Shown: one piece after another, positions 1-7,377 of the stretch
Numbering within the stretch: the first letter of the stretch is position 1
Layout of the letters: every line of letters begins with the position of its first letter
Origin: Bacteroidales bacterium
GTDB taxonomy: Bacteria; Bacteroidota; Bacteroidia; Bacteroidales; Muribaculaceae
Direction: 5' to 3'
Assembly (NCBI GenBank): GCA_004555955.1
Contig: SFJG01000037.1
Location: 1-35,037 of the forward strand
Length of the DNA stretch: 35,037 bases
Made by a program: the position numbers and the translations under genes
The notes under the pieces: generated by a model
The model's database searches: none
Told to the model about the DNA's origin: nothing
The model's input: the letters and a program-made list of their open reading frames with translations, nothing else

Positions 1-26
1 AAGATAAGTGAAAATTCTGACATGGC

Positions 27-56
27 AAAATCCTGGGCAACTTTTTGTTGCTCAGG
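27..56 (-). terminator. Probable terminator of the TonB receptor/lipoprotein operon
   Basis: A 10-bp stem (32-41 with 47-56, one G-U pair) around a five-base loop lies about 75 bases beyond the lipoprotein stop. Read on the minus strand, the stem is followed by a short T run (ATTTT). The U tract is short, so it is a modest intrinsic terminator. The rest of positions 1-131 shows no gene. Confidence 0.55.
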
Positions 57-131
57 AACTTATAAATAAAGTTAAATCAAAGTGTTGCGGAATTAAGGGT
101 AGAATTTTGCAAATCTGCAACCGCGCGGGGG

Positions 132-962
132 CTATTCTATAGGCGGAAATGTGCTTCCGTAGGTGGCAATCTGGTGAGGAATGCCTTTGAAGGTGCAAAC
201 AAAGTTGCAGCGCATCACTGTGCCGTCGGTGTCGACTCTGAAGTTGAAGTTTGTGAACGCATATTGCTCAAATGGCGTGCCGTTGAGTTCGGGGACGATG
301 CGGTCGGTCGTGAATTCGTAGCCGCCTTCGATGGGTGTCAGCGTGACGTTGGGCACCGTCATGGTCATTGCCGGCATTGCCTCCGAGAATTTGGCGTTGA
401 CAATGGTGATGTCGGCGGTTTTCGAGTCGGCAAATTTCACTGTTACGAGCGAGCCGGTGTAGGCATACGGGTCTTGTCCTTGGGGTGTGGTTGTCGTTGC
501 CGGGCAGTAGAATATGGGGCTGTTGCTTGTCGCTGCCACGTGGTAGGTGTCGTCGACGGTGTAGGTGATACGCGGTATGATTATGTTGTTGACAAGCATT
601 AGTTTACCGCTCAGGTCGGTTATCGTGTGTTTGCCGTTATCGGAAGTGGCGACGCCGTTGCTGAACGTGTAGGCGTTGCCGTCAAACTTCATTGTGATGG
701 GGTCGGTGGTGAAGTGGATGGGGTCGTCGCCGGTCTTGATGATGACTGAGCCTGAAAGTGTCAACGTGTTGTCTTCGTTGCCGAAGGTTGTTTGAATGCG
801 GTAGTTGCCGGCGCTGAGGATGCTTTCTTCCGTGCTGCGGTTGGTAACGGCGTTGTAGCAACTGTAGTTTGCGTAGATGTCGGCGTCGGGTGTGTCGCTG
901 TCTGAGCACGATGCGATGGCAAGTGCTGCAATTGTGTAAGTCAGAAGTTTTTGTAATTTCAT
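132..962 (-). CDS. Surface lipoprotein of unknown function, partner of the TonB-dependent receptor
   Basis: 276-residue lipoprotein. The N-terminus is a signal peptide ending in a lipobox (AIASC, Cys19), followed directly by an acidic stretch (SDSDTPDAD). That stretch resembles the Bacteroidetes lipoprotein export signal and predicts surface exposure. The mature part is predicted from its alternating pattern to be beta-rich. It has two similar halves, each beginning with a strand-rich block that ends near a hydrophobic motif (around residues 50-130 and 165-260), and it loosely recalls calycin/lipocalin-like Bacteroidales lipoproteins. That resemblance is a guess. It starts with ATG 12 bp after the receptor stop, so the two genes are almost certainly one operon. 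This suggests an accessory ligand-binding role. No catalytic motif is visible. Confidence 0.85.
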   Translation of the reverse strand: MKLQKLLTYTIAALAIASCSDSDTPDADIYANYSCYNAVTNRSTEESILSAGNYRIQTTFGNEDNTLTLSGSVIIKTGDDPIHFTTDPITMKFDGNAYTFSNGVATSDNGKHTITDLSGKLMLVNNIIIPRITYTVDDTYHVAATSNSPIFYCPATTTTPQGQDPYAYTGSLVTVKFADSKTADITIVNAKFSEAMPAMTMTVPNVTLTPIEGGYEFTTDRIVPELNGTPFEQYAFTNFNFRVDTDGTVMRCNFVCTFKGIPHQIATYGSTFPPIE

Positions 963-974
963 ATTTGTAAATTT

Positions 975-3182
975 TTAAAAATTATATCTTATTGTAGCGC
1001 AGAAGCGTGCGGGCTTGGCGCGTTGTAAAAACTCGTGTTGTATCGATACGAAGTAGAACGTTGCATAGTCGGTGTCGGTCAGGTTTTGTCCTCTGAGGGT
1101 GAGCGAATAGTTTTTGCCGCTCAGGCGCACTGCTGCGTCGAGGGTGCAGTAGATGTCTTGGCTGGAGTCGTTCTGTTCGTTCCAGTAGATTTTGCCTACA
1201 GCCGATGCGTCGGCGCTGAAGGTGATGTGGCGCAGAAATCCGTCGCCGATGCGCAGCGAGTACTGTGCGGAGGCGTTGATTGTGTTTTCGGGGGCGTAGG
1301 GTACGCGCTTGTTGCTGTAGTCGTTGATGCCGTTGCTGAAGTCGACAAACCGCGCGTTGGTGTATCCGTAAGCCGCTGTCAGTAGCAGGCGGTTGACGGG
1401 TGTTGCTCTTACGGTGAGTTCGCCGCCTAGGCTGCGTGTCTTGCCTGCGTTAGCCATAATGCGTCCGGTGGTCGTCCCTTCGGGAAACACGGTGAGTTGT
1501 TGGTCGCGGCAGTCGATGTAGAATGCCGATGCGTCGATGCTCAGCCGTCCGTCGGCAAGTTTGAAGTGTCCGCCGATTTCGTAGTTCCAACTCTTTTCGG
1601 GTTTGTATCCCACCACTTGGTCGATTTCGTAGAGTTTGCCGATGCCCATTGTGCCCATCATCTCTTGCTGAAGCACGTCGGAAAACATCTGTGTGTTGAA
1701 TCCTCCGGCTTTGTAGCCTTTGGCAATCGATGCGTAGAGGTTGCACGCCTGTTCGGTGGCGAGTCGGTACGACACGCTCAGCCGCGGAAGCAGTTCGTCG
1801 AAACTGCGCGACAATGCGCCGTTGTCGTGAATCTCGACGCTGCGGTTGCCGTAGACCTCGTCATTGTGGTAGATGGTGTAGGTTGTCGAGCAGTCGCTCA
1901 GGTATTTGAGACGGGTGTGCTCATAGTCGTAGCGCAGTCCGGCGGTGATGGTCCACCGACTCAGTTCGGCTGAGGCTTCGGCATAAGCTGCAATGCCGTA
2001 GGAAGGCATTGTGAATGTCGAGCCGAGGGCAAATTGGTCGGTGTCCCAACCGATGGGATATTCGCTGTTCATCGAGTTCCATCGTTGTTCGATGAGGTTG
2101 GTGATGCCGTAGTCTTTAAACGTGACGGGAGCGTCGGTGTGCGACCGCTTGTAGAAGGCGAATGCTCCGGCGAGCCATTTGATGCGCCCTTGACGCTCGC
2201 TGCGCACCACAACGTCTTGCGTCACGGCGTGCTCTCGCCGCTTTTGCGTCAGCGTGAAGTAGTCGAGCGGCAAGAAGTCTTGGTCGAGTGTCATGTTGTC
2301 GTCGATATATTGGTAGGCGGTGATGCTCGCCACGGAGATTCCGTTGCCTTTCCACTTTGCCGTCAGTCCGTCCATTACTGTCGTACGATTGTAGAAACAC
2401 GTGTCGTTGTAGGCTATAGTGTGCGTTTCGGCAAATTCATAGGCGTAACCGCCTTGGCGCACGATGGTCGCACTTGCCGAGTTTTCGACGTGCCACGATT
2501 CCGTCGGGCGCCACTGCAGTTTTACGGCGGCACGCCCGTAGTTTTCGCCGTCGCATTGTTTGCCGTTGTATTCGTTGGTAAAGAAGCCGTCGCTGTGGCG
2601 GTAGAGGGCAGAAACGCCGATGCCGAATCGTTCGCCGGGCTTGTTGTAGTGCGATAGGGCGGCTTTCAGCGTGTTGCGGCTGCCGTATTCTGCCAGCAAG
2701 CGCGTTCCTTGGTAACTTAGAGGTGATAGGGTGCGGATGTTGATGATGCCGCCCATCGTATTGCGTCCGTAGAGCGTGCTCTGCGGTCCGCGGACGATTT
2801 CGATGCTCTCGATGTCGGGGATGTCGAAATCGTAGTTGTCTTTGTTGATAATGGAGATGTTGTCGACGTTCATTCCCACCACAGGCTGGTCGATGCGCGC
2901 GCCGATGCCGCGAACGTAGATGGTCGATGTCATCCGCGACCCGTAGTCGGGTATGTAGAAATTGGGCGCAACGATGCTTGCATCGCGCACGGCTGCGATG
3001 CCGAGGCGCTCCACGTCGCTGCGGGTGATTGTCGATGTCGACGACGATTCAGCGGAGTGAACCGACGTCGATTTGATGGCGGTGACGTTCACTTCGCTGA
3101 GTCGCAGCGTGTCGGCGGTCTCGGTTGCACTGAGCGCTCCCGAGATTGCCAACGCTGTTATTGTCAGTGATATTTTTTTCAA
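975..3182 (-). CDS. TonB-dependent outer membrane receptor
   Basis: 735-residue outer membrane transporter. After a signal peptide (about 1-19) comes a TonB-box-like segment (LRLSEVNVTA, near 26-35). Next is a plug domain with the typical motif ESIEIVRGPQSTLYGRNTMG (about 127-146), then a long beta-barrel ending in a terminal aromatic residue (TIRYNF). It lacks the N-terminal carboxypeptidase-regulatory-like domain of SusC proteins and has no SusD partner, so a small ligand (metal-siderophore, haem, cobalamin) is more likely than a glycan. The substrate cannot be read from sequence. The start codon is TTG (3180-3182): an in-frame TGA lies six codons upstream and there is no internal Met near the signal peptide, so TTG is effectively the only start. 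First gene of a two-gene operon. Confidence 0.93.
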   Translation of the reverse strand: MKKISLTITALAISGALSATETADTLRLSEVNVTAIKSTSVHSAESSSTSTITRSDVERLGIAAVRDASIVAPNFYIPDYGSRMTSTIYVRGIGARIDQPVVGMNVDNISIINKDNYDFDIPDIESIEIVRGPQSTLYGRNTMGGIINIRTLSPLSYQGTRLLAEYGSRNTLKAALSHYNKPGERFGIGVSALYRHSDGFFTNEYNGKQCDGENYGRAAVKLQWRPTESWHVENSASATIVRQGGYAYEFAETHTIAYNDTCFYNRTTVMDGLTAKWKGNGISVASITAYQYIDDNMTLDQDFLPLDYFTLTQKRREHAVTQDVVVRSERQGRIKWLAGAFAFYKRSHTDAPVTFKDYGITNLIEQRWNSMNSEYPIGWDTDQFALGSTFTMPSYGIAAYAEASAELSRWTITAGLRYDYEHTRLKYLSDCSTTYTIYHNDEVYGNRSVEIHDNGALSRSFDELLPRLSVSYRLATEQACNLYASIAKGYKAGGFNTQMFSDVLQQEMMGTMGIGKLYEIDQVVGYKPEKSWNYEIGGHFKLADGRLSIDASAFYIDCRDQQLTVFPEGTTTGRIMANAGKTRSLGGELTVRATPVNRLLLTAAYGYTNARFVDFSNGINDYSNKRVPYAPENTINASAQYSLRIGDGFLRHITFSADASAVGKIYWNEQNDSSQDIYCTLDAAVRLSGKNYSLTLRGQNLTDTDYATFYFVSIQHEFLQRAKPARFCATIRYNF

Positions 3183-3258
3183 ATTTGCAGTTTTTAATCA
3201 AGTACGTCATCGCGTCTATTTGTCAGCCTCACTGTGACGCTCTTGGTCGTTTCGGCTG

Positions 3259-3266
3259 CAAAATTA
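3259..3266 (-). promoter_or_regulatory. Bacteroidetes-type promoter (-7 element) for the TonB receptor operon
   Basis: On the minus strand this reads TAATTTTG, an exact match to the TAnnTTTG consensus of the major Bacteroidetes sigma factor. A TTG lies 20 bases upstream, a suitable -33 element. Transcription would start near 3252, leaving a leader of about 70 bases with no recognisable riboswitch. Confidence 0.6.
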
Positions 3267-3287
3267 CATATTTTATAGGTGTCGTTC

Positions 3288-3307
3288 AATCACTATTTGT
3301 AGTGATT
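3288..3307. promoter_or_regulatory. Perfect 20-bp palindrome, operator candidate
   Basis: Arms AATCACTA (3288-3295) and TAGTGATT (3300-3307) are exact inverse complements around TTTG. The dyad overlaps the -33 region of the leftward receptor promoter, the usual position for a repressor or activator site. On the plus strand it is followed by Ts and so resembles a terminator, but no rightward gene precedes it. The bound regulator is unknown. Apart from this site and the two divergent promoters I see no gene in 3183-3613. Confidence 0.5.
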
Positions 3308-3486
3308 TTTTCGCCGTCGCAGTCATCGCTTCTGTAAAACCAACCGATAAAAAACAATAAATCACGTTAATATTGGTGAAATTTGTGTTTTTCCAACGTA
3401 GTACGAAAGTTGGTCGAAAACGGGAAAAGCGACGAAAAAACGCCAAAAAAATAGCAAAACAGGCGCATATATCGCAAGAAAATTCT

Positions 3487-3494
3487 TATATTTG
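3487..3494 (+). promoter_or_regulatory. Promoter (-7 element) of the nuo/atp supercluster
   Basis: TATATTTG followed by C is an exact TAnnTTTG match in an AT-rich setting, about 120 bases upstream of nuoA. No convincing TTTG -33 element is found at the expected spacing. Transcription is predicted to begin near 3501 and to include the structured leader at 3524-3579. It is the only strong promoter match I noticed ahead of the cluster. Confidence 0.6.
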
Positions 3495-3523
3495 CAACGA
3501 ATTTGGAATTAAATTTTTATTTT

Positions 3524-3579
3524 GGGTAGGTAGCGGAGTGTAAATGTCTGAGTGTCGGGCATTTATGGGCTGTCTATCC
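3524..3579 (+). promoter_or_regulatory. Structured 5' leader RNA of the nuo operon
   Basis: The leader can fold into an outer stem of 11 pairs (3524-3534 with 3569-3579; eight Watson-Crick and three G-U). A small internal loop separates it from an inner hairpin of 10 pairs (3541-3550 with 3556-3565; two G-U) with the five-base loop AGTGT. The G-U pairs favour structure in the plus-strand RNA. It ends 34 bases before the nuoA start and has no U tract, so it is not a simple terminator. I do not recognise it as a known riboswitch or ribosomal-protein leader. It could be a protein-binding leader or an mRNA-stabilising element. Confidence 0.5.
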
Positions 3580-3613
3580 TTATGGTGTGAAATAAAAACT
3601 TTAATAAAATAAT

Positions 3614-3988
3614 ATGGAAATATCGATTTTTGGTATTCAAAGCACAACGATGGTACTCGTTGCGGCGCTTTCAGGATTAGGCTTGGTCTTCCTGGGCTTG
3701 TGGCTTGCGGGTCTGATAGGGCCGCGGTCGTATGCGCCGCAGAAGGGTGAAACGTATGAGTGCGGTATCCCTACGCGAGGCGACAGCATGGTGCAGTTCA
3801 AGGTTGGCTACTACCTCTTTGCCATTCTGTTCCTGATGTTCGACGTCGAAACCGTATTGCTGTTCCCGTGGGCTGTAGTGGCTAAAGGGCTCGGCACCGG
3901 CGCTATCCTCGCAGTGGCTGTGTTCTTGGGTGTTTTAGTCTTAGGTCTTGCTTATGCTTGGAAGAAAGGAGCGTTGCAATGGAAGTAA
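3614..3988 (+). CDS. nuoA: NADH-quinone oxidoreductase subunit A (complex I, NuoA/ND3)
   Basis: 124-residue membrane subunit of the complex I proton-pumping arm. Three membrane helices are visible (about 12-34, 65-88, 95-115). The long loop between helices 1 and 2 contains the family motif YECGIPTRGDS (48-58, with the conserved Cys50) that lies near the quinone cavity, and helix 2 carries the conserved acidic pair in FDVET (76-80). Length is normal. First gene of the nuo/atp cluster; its end overlaps the nuoB start by 10 bases. An A/T-rich start region replaces a Shine-Dalgarno sequence. Confidence 0.97.
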   Translation: MEISIFGIQSTTMVLVAALSGLGLVFLGLWLAGLIGPRSYAPQKGETYECGIPTRGDSMVQFKVGYYLFAILFLMFDVETVLLFPWAVVAKGLGTGAILAVAVFLGVLVLGLAYAWKKGALQWK

Positions 3989-4599
3989 AAATAAAAGGAA
4001 TGAAGAAGGAGGACTTCAACGATAACGAATATATCGACAATCTCGTTGAAGAACTCAAGGCAAATGGGCAGAATGTAGTTGTTGGCAAACTCGACCAATT
4101 AATCAACTGGGGACGTAGCAACTCGCTTTGGCCACTTACTTTTGCTACCAGTTGCTGCGGCATCGAGTTTATCTGTCTCGGTGCGGCTCGCTACGACATG
4201 GCACGCTTCGGCTTCGAGGTTGCCCGTTCAAGCCCACGTCAAGCCGACTTTATGATGGTGGCAGGTACGATTGTCCACCGTATGGCTCCCGTGTTCCGCC
4301 GCCTCTACGAGCAATTGGCTGAGCCTAAATATGTGATTGCCGTCGGCGGTTGCGCCATCTCAGGTGGTCCTTTCCGCAAATCTTATCACGTCGTTAAAGG
4401 TATCGACACTATTGTGCCTGTCGATGTATATATCCCCGGGTGCCCTCCTCGTCCCGAGGCTATGTTCTACGGACTTATGCAACTCCAGCGTAAAGTCAAA
4501 GTGGAACGATTCTTCGGCGGCGTTAACCGCAAGAAAACCCGCGACGACTTCTTCCGCGAAAATCCCGAAATTGCTAAAGAGGAACACGTTCAAGAATAA
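3979..4599 (+). CDS. nuoB: NADH-quinone oxidoreductase subunit B (N2 iron-sulfur subunit)
   Basis: 206-residue peripheral subunit holding cluster N2, which passes electrons to quinone. The four expected ligands are present: the adjacent Cys59-Cys60 in ATSCCGIEF, Cys125 in GGCAISGG, and Cys155 in IPGCPPRPE. I chose the ATG at 3979, which overlaps the end of nuoA, because AAAGGAG (3966-3972) lies at a good distance. An in-frame ATG at 3958 would add seven residues from inside nuoA and is less likely. The overlap suggests translational coupling with nuoA. Confidence 0.96.
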   Translation: MEVKIKGMKKEDFNDNEYIDNLVEELKANGQNVVVGKLDQLINWGRSNSLWPLTFATSCCGIEFICLGAARYDMARFGFEVARSSPRQADFMMVAGTIVHRMAPVFRRLYEQLAEPKYVIAVGGCAISGGPFRKSYHVVKGIDTIVPVDVYIPGCPPRPEAMFYGLMQLQRKVKVERFFGGVNRKKTRDDFFRENPEIAKEEHVQE

Positions 4600-4611
4600 T
4601 TTTTGACTATT

Positions 4612-6231
4612 ATGGCAGATATTAAAGATATAATATTAGGTGTGTGCCCTCAAGTGACTTTTGAGGACAACGAAGTGCTCACAGCCGTTGTGCCCGACTC
4701 GGATTGGCATGCTGTGGCTACAGCTATCCACGACGCCGGATACCATTGGCTTACAGCCCTCATTGGCGAAGACTTCGGCGACGCCCTTGGATGTGTCTAC
4801 TACTTTACCTCGACCGTCGACGACTCTAAAATCTCGGCGAAGGTCACTACCACCGACCGCGAAAACCCGATGATACACAGCGTCAGCGACTTGTGGAAAG
4901 ACGCCCTGCTCGAAGAGCGCGAAGTGTTCGACTTCTTCGGCATCAAATTTATCAACCACCCAGACATGCGTCGTCTCTATCTGCGCAACGACTGGGTCGG
5001 TTATCCTCTCCGCAAGGACTACGACGAAAACCCCGAAATCAACCCCGTGCGTCTCTACCACGAGGCTATCGACGACACTACAACGGTCTACGAAGAAGGC
5101 AAAGACGGAAAAGTCGTTGAGCGTAAGGCTGACGTCTTTACCGCCGACGAATATGTCGTTAACATCGGTCCGCAACACCCGGCTACTCACGGCGTGCTCC
5201 GTTTCCGCACTTCGCTCGACGGTGAGGAAATCAAGAAAATCGACCTCGTTTGCGGTTATATCCACCGCGGCATCGAGAAACTTTCCGAAAAACTTACCTA
5301 CCCGCAGTCGACCCACTTCTTCGACCGTATGGACTACTTCTCGGCGCTTCCCAACGAGCACTGCCTCTGCGCTTGCGTCGAAAAAGCCCTCGGCATCGAA
5401 GTGCCACGTCGCGCTCAAGTGATTCGCGTCCTCGTCGACGAATTGTCGCGCATCGCTTCTCACTTGCTCTTCTTCGGTACTTATTGTATGGACCTCGGCG
5501 CTACAACCGCTCTCTTCTACGGCCTGCGCGAACGCGAAACTATCCTCGACATCCTCGAAGAAACTTGCGGCGCTCGTATGTCGTTCAACTACGACGTCGT
5601 CGGTGGTGTCCGCGAAGATTTGCACCCCAACTTCGTTGGTCGCGTCAAGGACTTTATCCCCCAAATGCGCAAAGCTCTTAAAGAATATCATACGCTCGTC
5701 ACCGGTAACGTTATCTTCCGTAACCGCCTCGTCGGTGTCGGTATGTTGACAAAAGACGACGCTATCAGCTACGGTGTGGCAGGTCCAAGCGGACGCGCCA
5801 GCGGTTGGCATTGCGACGTGCGTAAGGTCAATCCTTATTCAATCTATAGCGAACTCGACTTCGACGAAGTTATCCTCGAAGGGTGCGACTCGTTCGATCG
5901 CTATATGGTCAGAATGAAAGAAATCGAGCAATCGCTCAAAATCATCGAGCAACTCATCGACAACATTCCCGAGGGCGATTTCGTGGCTAAAGTGCCCAAA
6001 ATCATCAAACTCCCCGTCGGTCATTGGTATCAAGAAGTTGAGGCTTGTCGTGGCGCTTTCGGCGTCTACATCGATAGCCGCGGCGAAAAAACGCCTTACC
6101 GCTTGAAAGTCAACGGTACTTGCTTGCGCCTCGCCGGCGTTGTCGACCACATCACTCGCGGCGAAAAGATTGCCGACCTTATCACAATCGGCGGCTCGCT
6201 CGACTATGTTGTGCCTGAAATTGATAGATAA
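4612..6231 (+). CDS. nuoCD: Fused NADH-quinone oxidoreductase subunit C/D
   Basis: 539-residue fusion of NuoC and NuoD in the connecting module of complex I. NuoC covers about residues 1-145 (family motif at 117-137, HPDMRRLYLRNDWVGYPLRK). A short acidic linker follows (about 146-178). The NuoD part begins with the quinone-site motif NIGPQHPATHGVLRF (184-198) and ends in EIDR. NuoD is the 49-kDa-type subunit whose His and Tyr residues line the quinone pocket. The fusion is normal for Bacteroidetes and enterobacteria. ATG at 4612 is preferred; an in-frame TTG nine bases upstream (4603) is the alternative. It begins 12 bases after nuoB. Confidence 0.96.
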   Translation: MADIKDIILGVCPQVTFEDNEVLTAVVPDSDWHAVATAIHDAGYHWLTALIGEDFGDALGCVYYFTSTVDDSKISAKVTTTDRENPMIHSVSDLWKDALLEEREVFDFFGIKFINHPDMRRLYLRNDWVGYPLRKDYDENPEINPVRLYHEAIDDTTTVYEEGKDGKVVERKADVFTADEYVVNIGPQHPATHGVLRFRTSLDGEEIKKIDLVCGYIHRGIEKLSEKLTYPQSTHFFDRMDYFSALPNEHCLCACVEKALGIEVPRRAQVIRVLVDELSRIASHLLFFGTYCMDLGATTALFYGLRERETILDILEETCGARMSFNYDVVGGVREDLHPNFVGRVKDFIPQMRKALKEYHTLVTGNVIFRNRLVGVGMLTKDDAISYGVAGPSGRASGWHCDVRKVNPYSIYSELDFDEVILEGCDSFDRYMVRMKEIEQSLKIIEQLIDNIPEGDFVAKVPKIIKLPVGHWYQEVEACRGAFGVYIDSRGEKTPYRLKVNGTCLRLAGVVDHITRGEKIADLITIGGSLDYVVPEIDR

Positions 6232-6253
6232 TTTTTAAGAAACTTACAAACAC

Positions 6254-7339
6254 ATGGATAATATATTTGATTTCGCAGTAGTCACAGGGTGGTTCGACCA
6301 ATTGCTCAACGGCGTTATGCCGATGTGGTTGGTGACGATTATAGAATGCCTGTTGGTGGCAGTTGGGCTCATCTTGGTTTATGCGCTCCTCGCTCTGTTC
6401 TACATCTACTATGAACGAAAATTCTGCGGCGCCATTCAGTGCCGTCTCGGTCCGAATCGCGTCGGTCCTATGGGCGTGCTCCAGTCGTTTGCCGACATGT
6501 TCAAAATGCTCATCAAGGAGTTGATTCCCATCAACAATATCGACAAATTCCTCTTCAATTTGGCTCCTTATTTGGTGGTAGCAGCTTCGCTTACCGCTTT
6601 TGCCGTGCTCCCCTGGGGTAAAGGCTTGCAAATCATCGACTTCAACATCGGCATCTTCTTCCTTATCTCGGTGTCGTCGATTGGCGTGCTCGGTATCCTT
6701 CTCGCCGGTTGGTCGTCGAACAACAAGTTTACCCTCATCGGCGCTATGCGTAGCGGTGCGCAAATGATTAGCTACGAACTCTCTATCGGTCTGTCGATTA
6801 TGACAATGGTGATGCTTGCCGGAACTATGAACATCACGGGTATCGTTGAAGAACAACAAGACTTGTGGTTCATCTTCAAAGGCCACGTGCCCGCAATCAT
6901 CGCTTTCATCGTCTATATGATTGCCGGAACAGCGGAAACCAACCGCGGCCCGTTCGACTTGCCCGAGGCTGAGTCGGAACTTACCGCCGGTTACCACACC
7001 GAATATTCCGGTCTCCACTTCGGTTACTTCTATCTTGCCGAATACCTCAACATGTTTATCGTTGCCGGCGTGGCTACGCTGCTCTTCTTCGGCGGTTGGA
7101 TGCCTCTTCACATCCCCGGCTGGGAAGGCTTCAACTCGGTGATGAACTACATCCCCACGCCCGTTTGGTTCGTCGGTAAAGCTATCATCTTGTCGGCGAT
7201 AATCATGTGGTTCAAGTGGACATTCCCTCGTCTGCGTATCGACCAACTCCTCGCCTTCGAGTGGAAGTATTTGCTGCCTATCAACCTGGTGAACCTTATC
7301 ATCATGCTGCTCGTTGTGGCTTTCGGTTGGTATTTCTAA
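6254..7339 (+). CDS. nuoH: NADH-quinone oxidoreductase subunit H
   Basis: 361-residue membrane subunit (ND1 type) that joins the membrane arm to the peripheral arm and completes the quinone channel. About eight to nine hydrophobic helices are seen. The two characteristic cytoplasmic loops are present: CRLGPNRVGPMGVLQSFADM (63-82) and the acidic loop AETNRGPFDLPEAESELTAG (227-246). Both are strongly conserved in the family. Normally nuoI follows; here the ATP synthase genes begin 38 bases later. The 38-base gap (7340-7377) has no terminator and no clear promoter, so read-through is expected. Confidence 0.96.
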   Translation: MDNIFDFAVVTGWFDQLLNGVMPMWLVTIIECLLVAVGLILVYALLALFYIYYERKFCGAIQCRLGPNRVGPMGVLQSFADMFKMLIKELIPINNIDKFLFNLAPYLVVAASLTAFAVLPWGKGLQIIDFNIGIFFLISVSSIGVLGILLAGWSSNNKFTLIGAMRSGAQMISYELSIGLSIMTMVMLAGTMNITGIVEEQQDLWFIFKGHVPAIIAFIVYMIAGTAETNRGPFDLPEAESELTAGYHTEYSGLHFGYFYLAEYLNMFIVAGVATLLFFGGWMPLHIPGWEGFNSVMNYIPTPVWFVGKAIILSAIIMWFKWTFPRLRIDQLLAFEWKYLLPINLVNLIIMLLVVAFGWYF

Positions 7340-7377
7340 ACAATACGCTTTAAAAACACAAGTTTAACATTATTAAT

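Noticed and set aside
3183..3258. Cobalamin or other riboswitch ahead of the TonB receptor
   Set aside because: The predicted leader is only about 70 bases and shows no B12-box or conserved junctions.
3288..3311. Rightward intrinsic terminator
   Set aside because: Stem plus T run fits, but no plus-strand gene lies upstream. Its position over the leftward promoter makes an operator more likely.
4636..5811. Long open frame antisense to nuoCD (391 codons)
   Set aside because: It exists because the sense gene avoids codons that are stops in reverse. The peptide is low-complexity in charge pattern and matches no family. Similar frames antisense to nuoH (6182-7246), atpA (11574-13073), nuoL (16227-17399), SusC (28172-29509) and SusD (29878-31176) were rejected for the same reason.
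7340..7377. Separate promoter for the ATP synthase genes in the nuoH-atpD gap
   Set aside because: No TAnnTTTG match in the gap; the nearest, TACGCTTTA, deviates. A promoter inside nuoH was not excluded.
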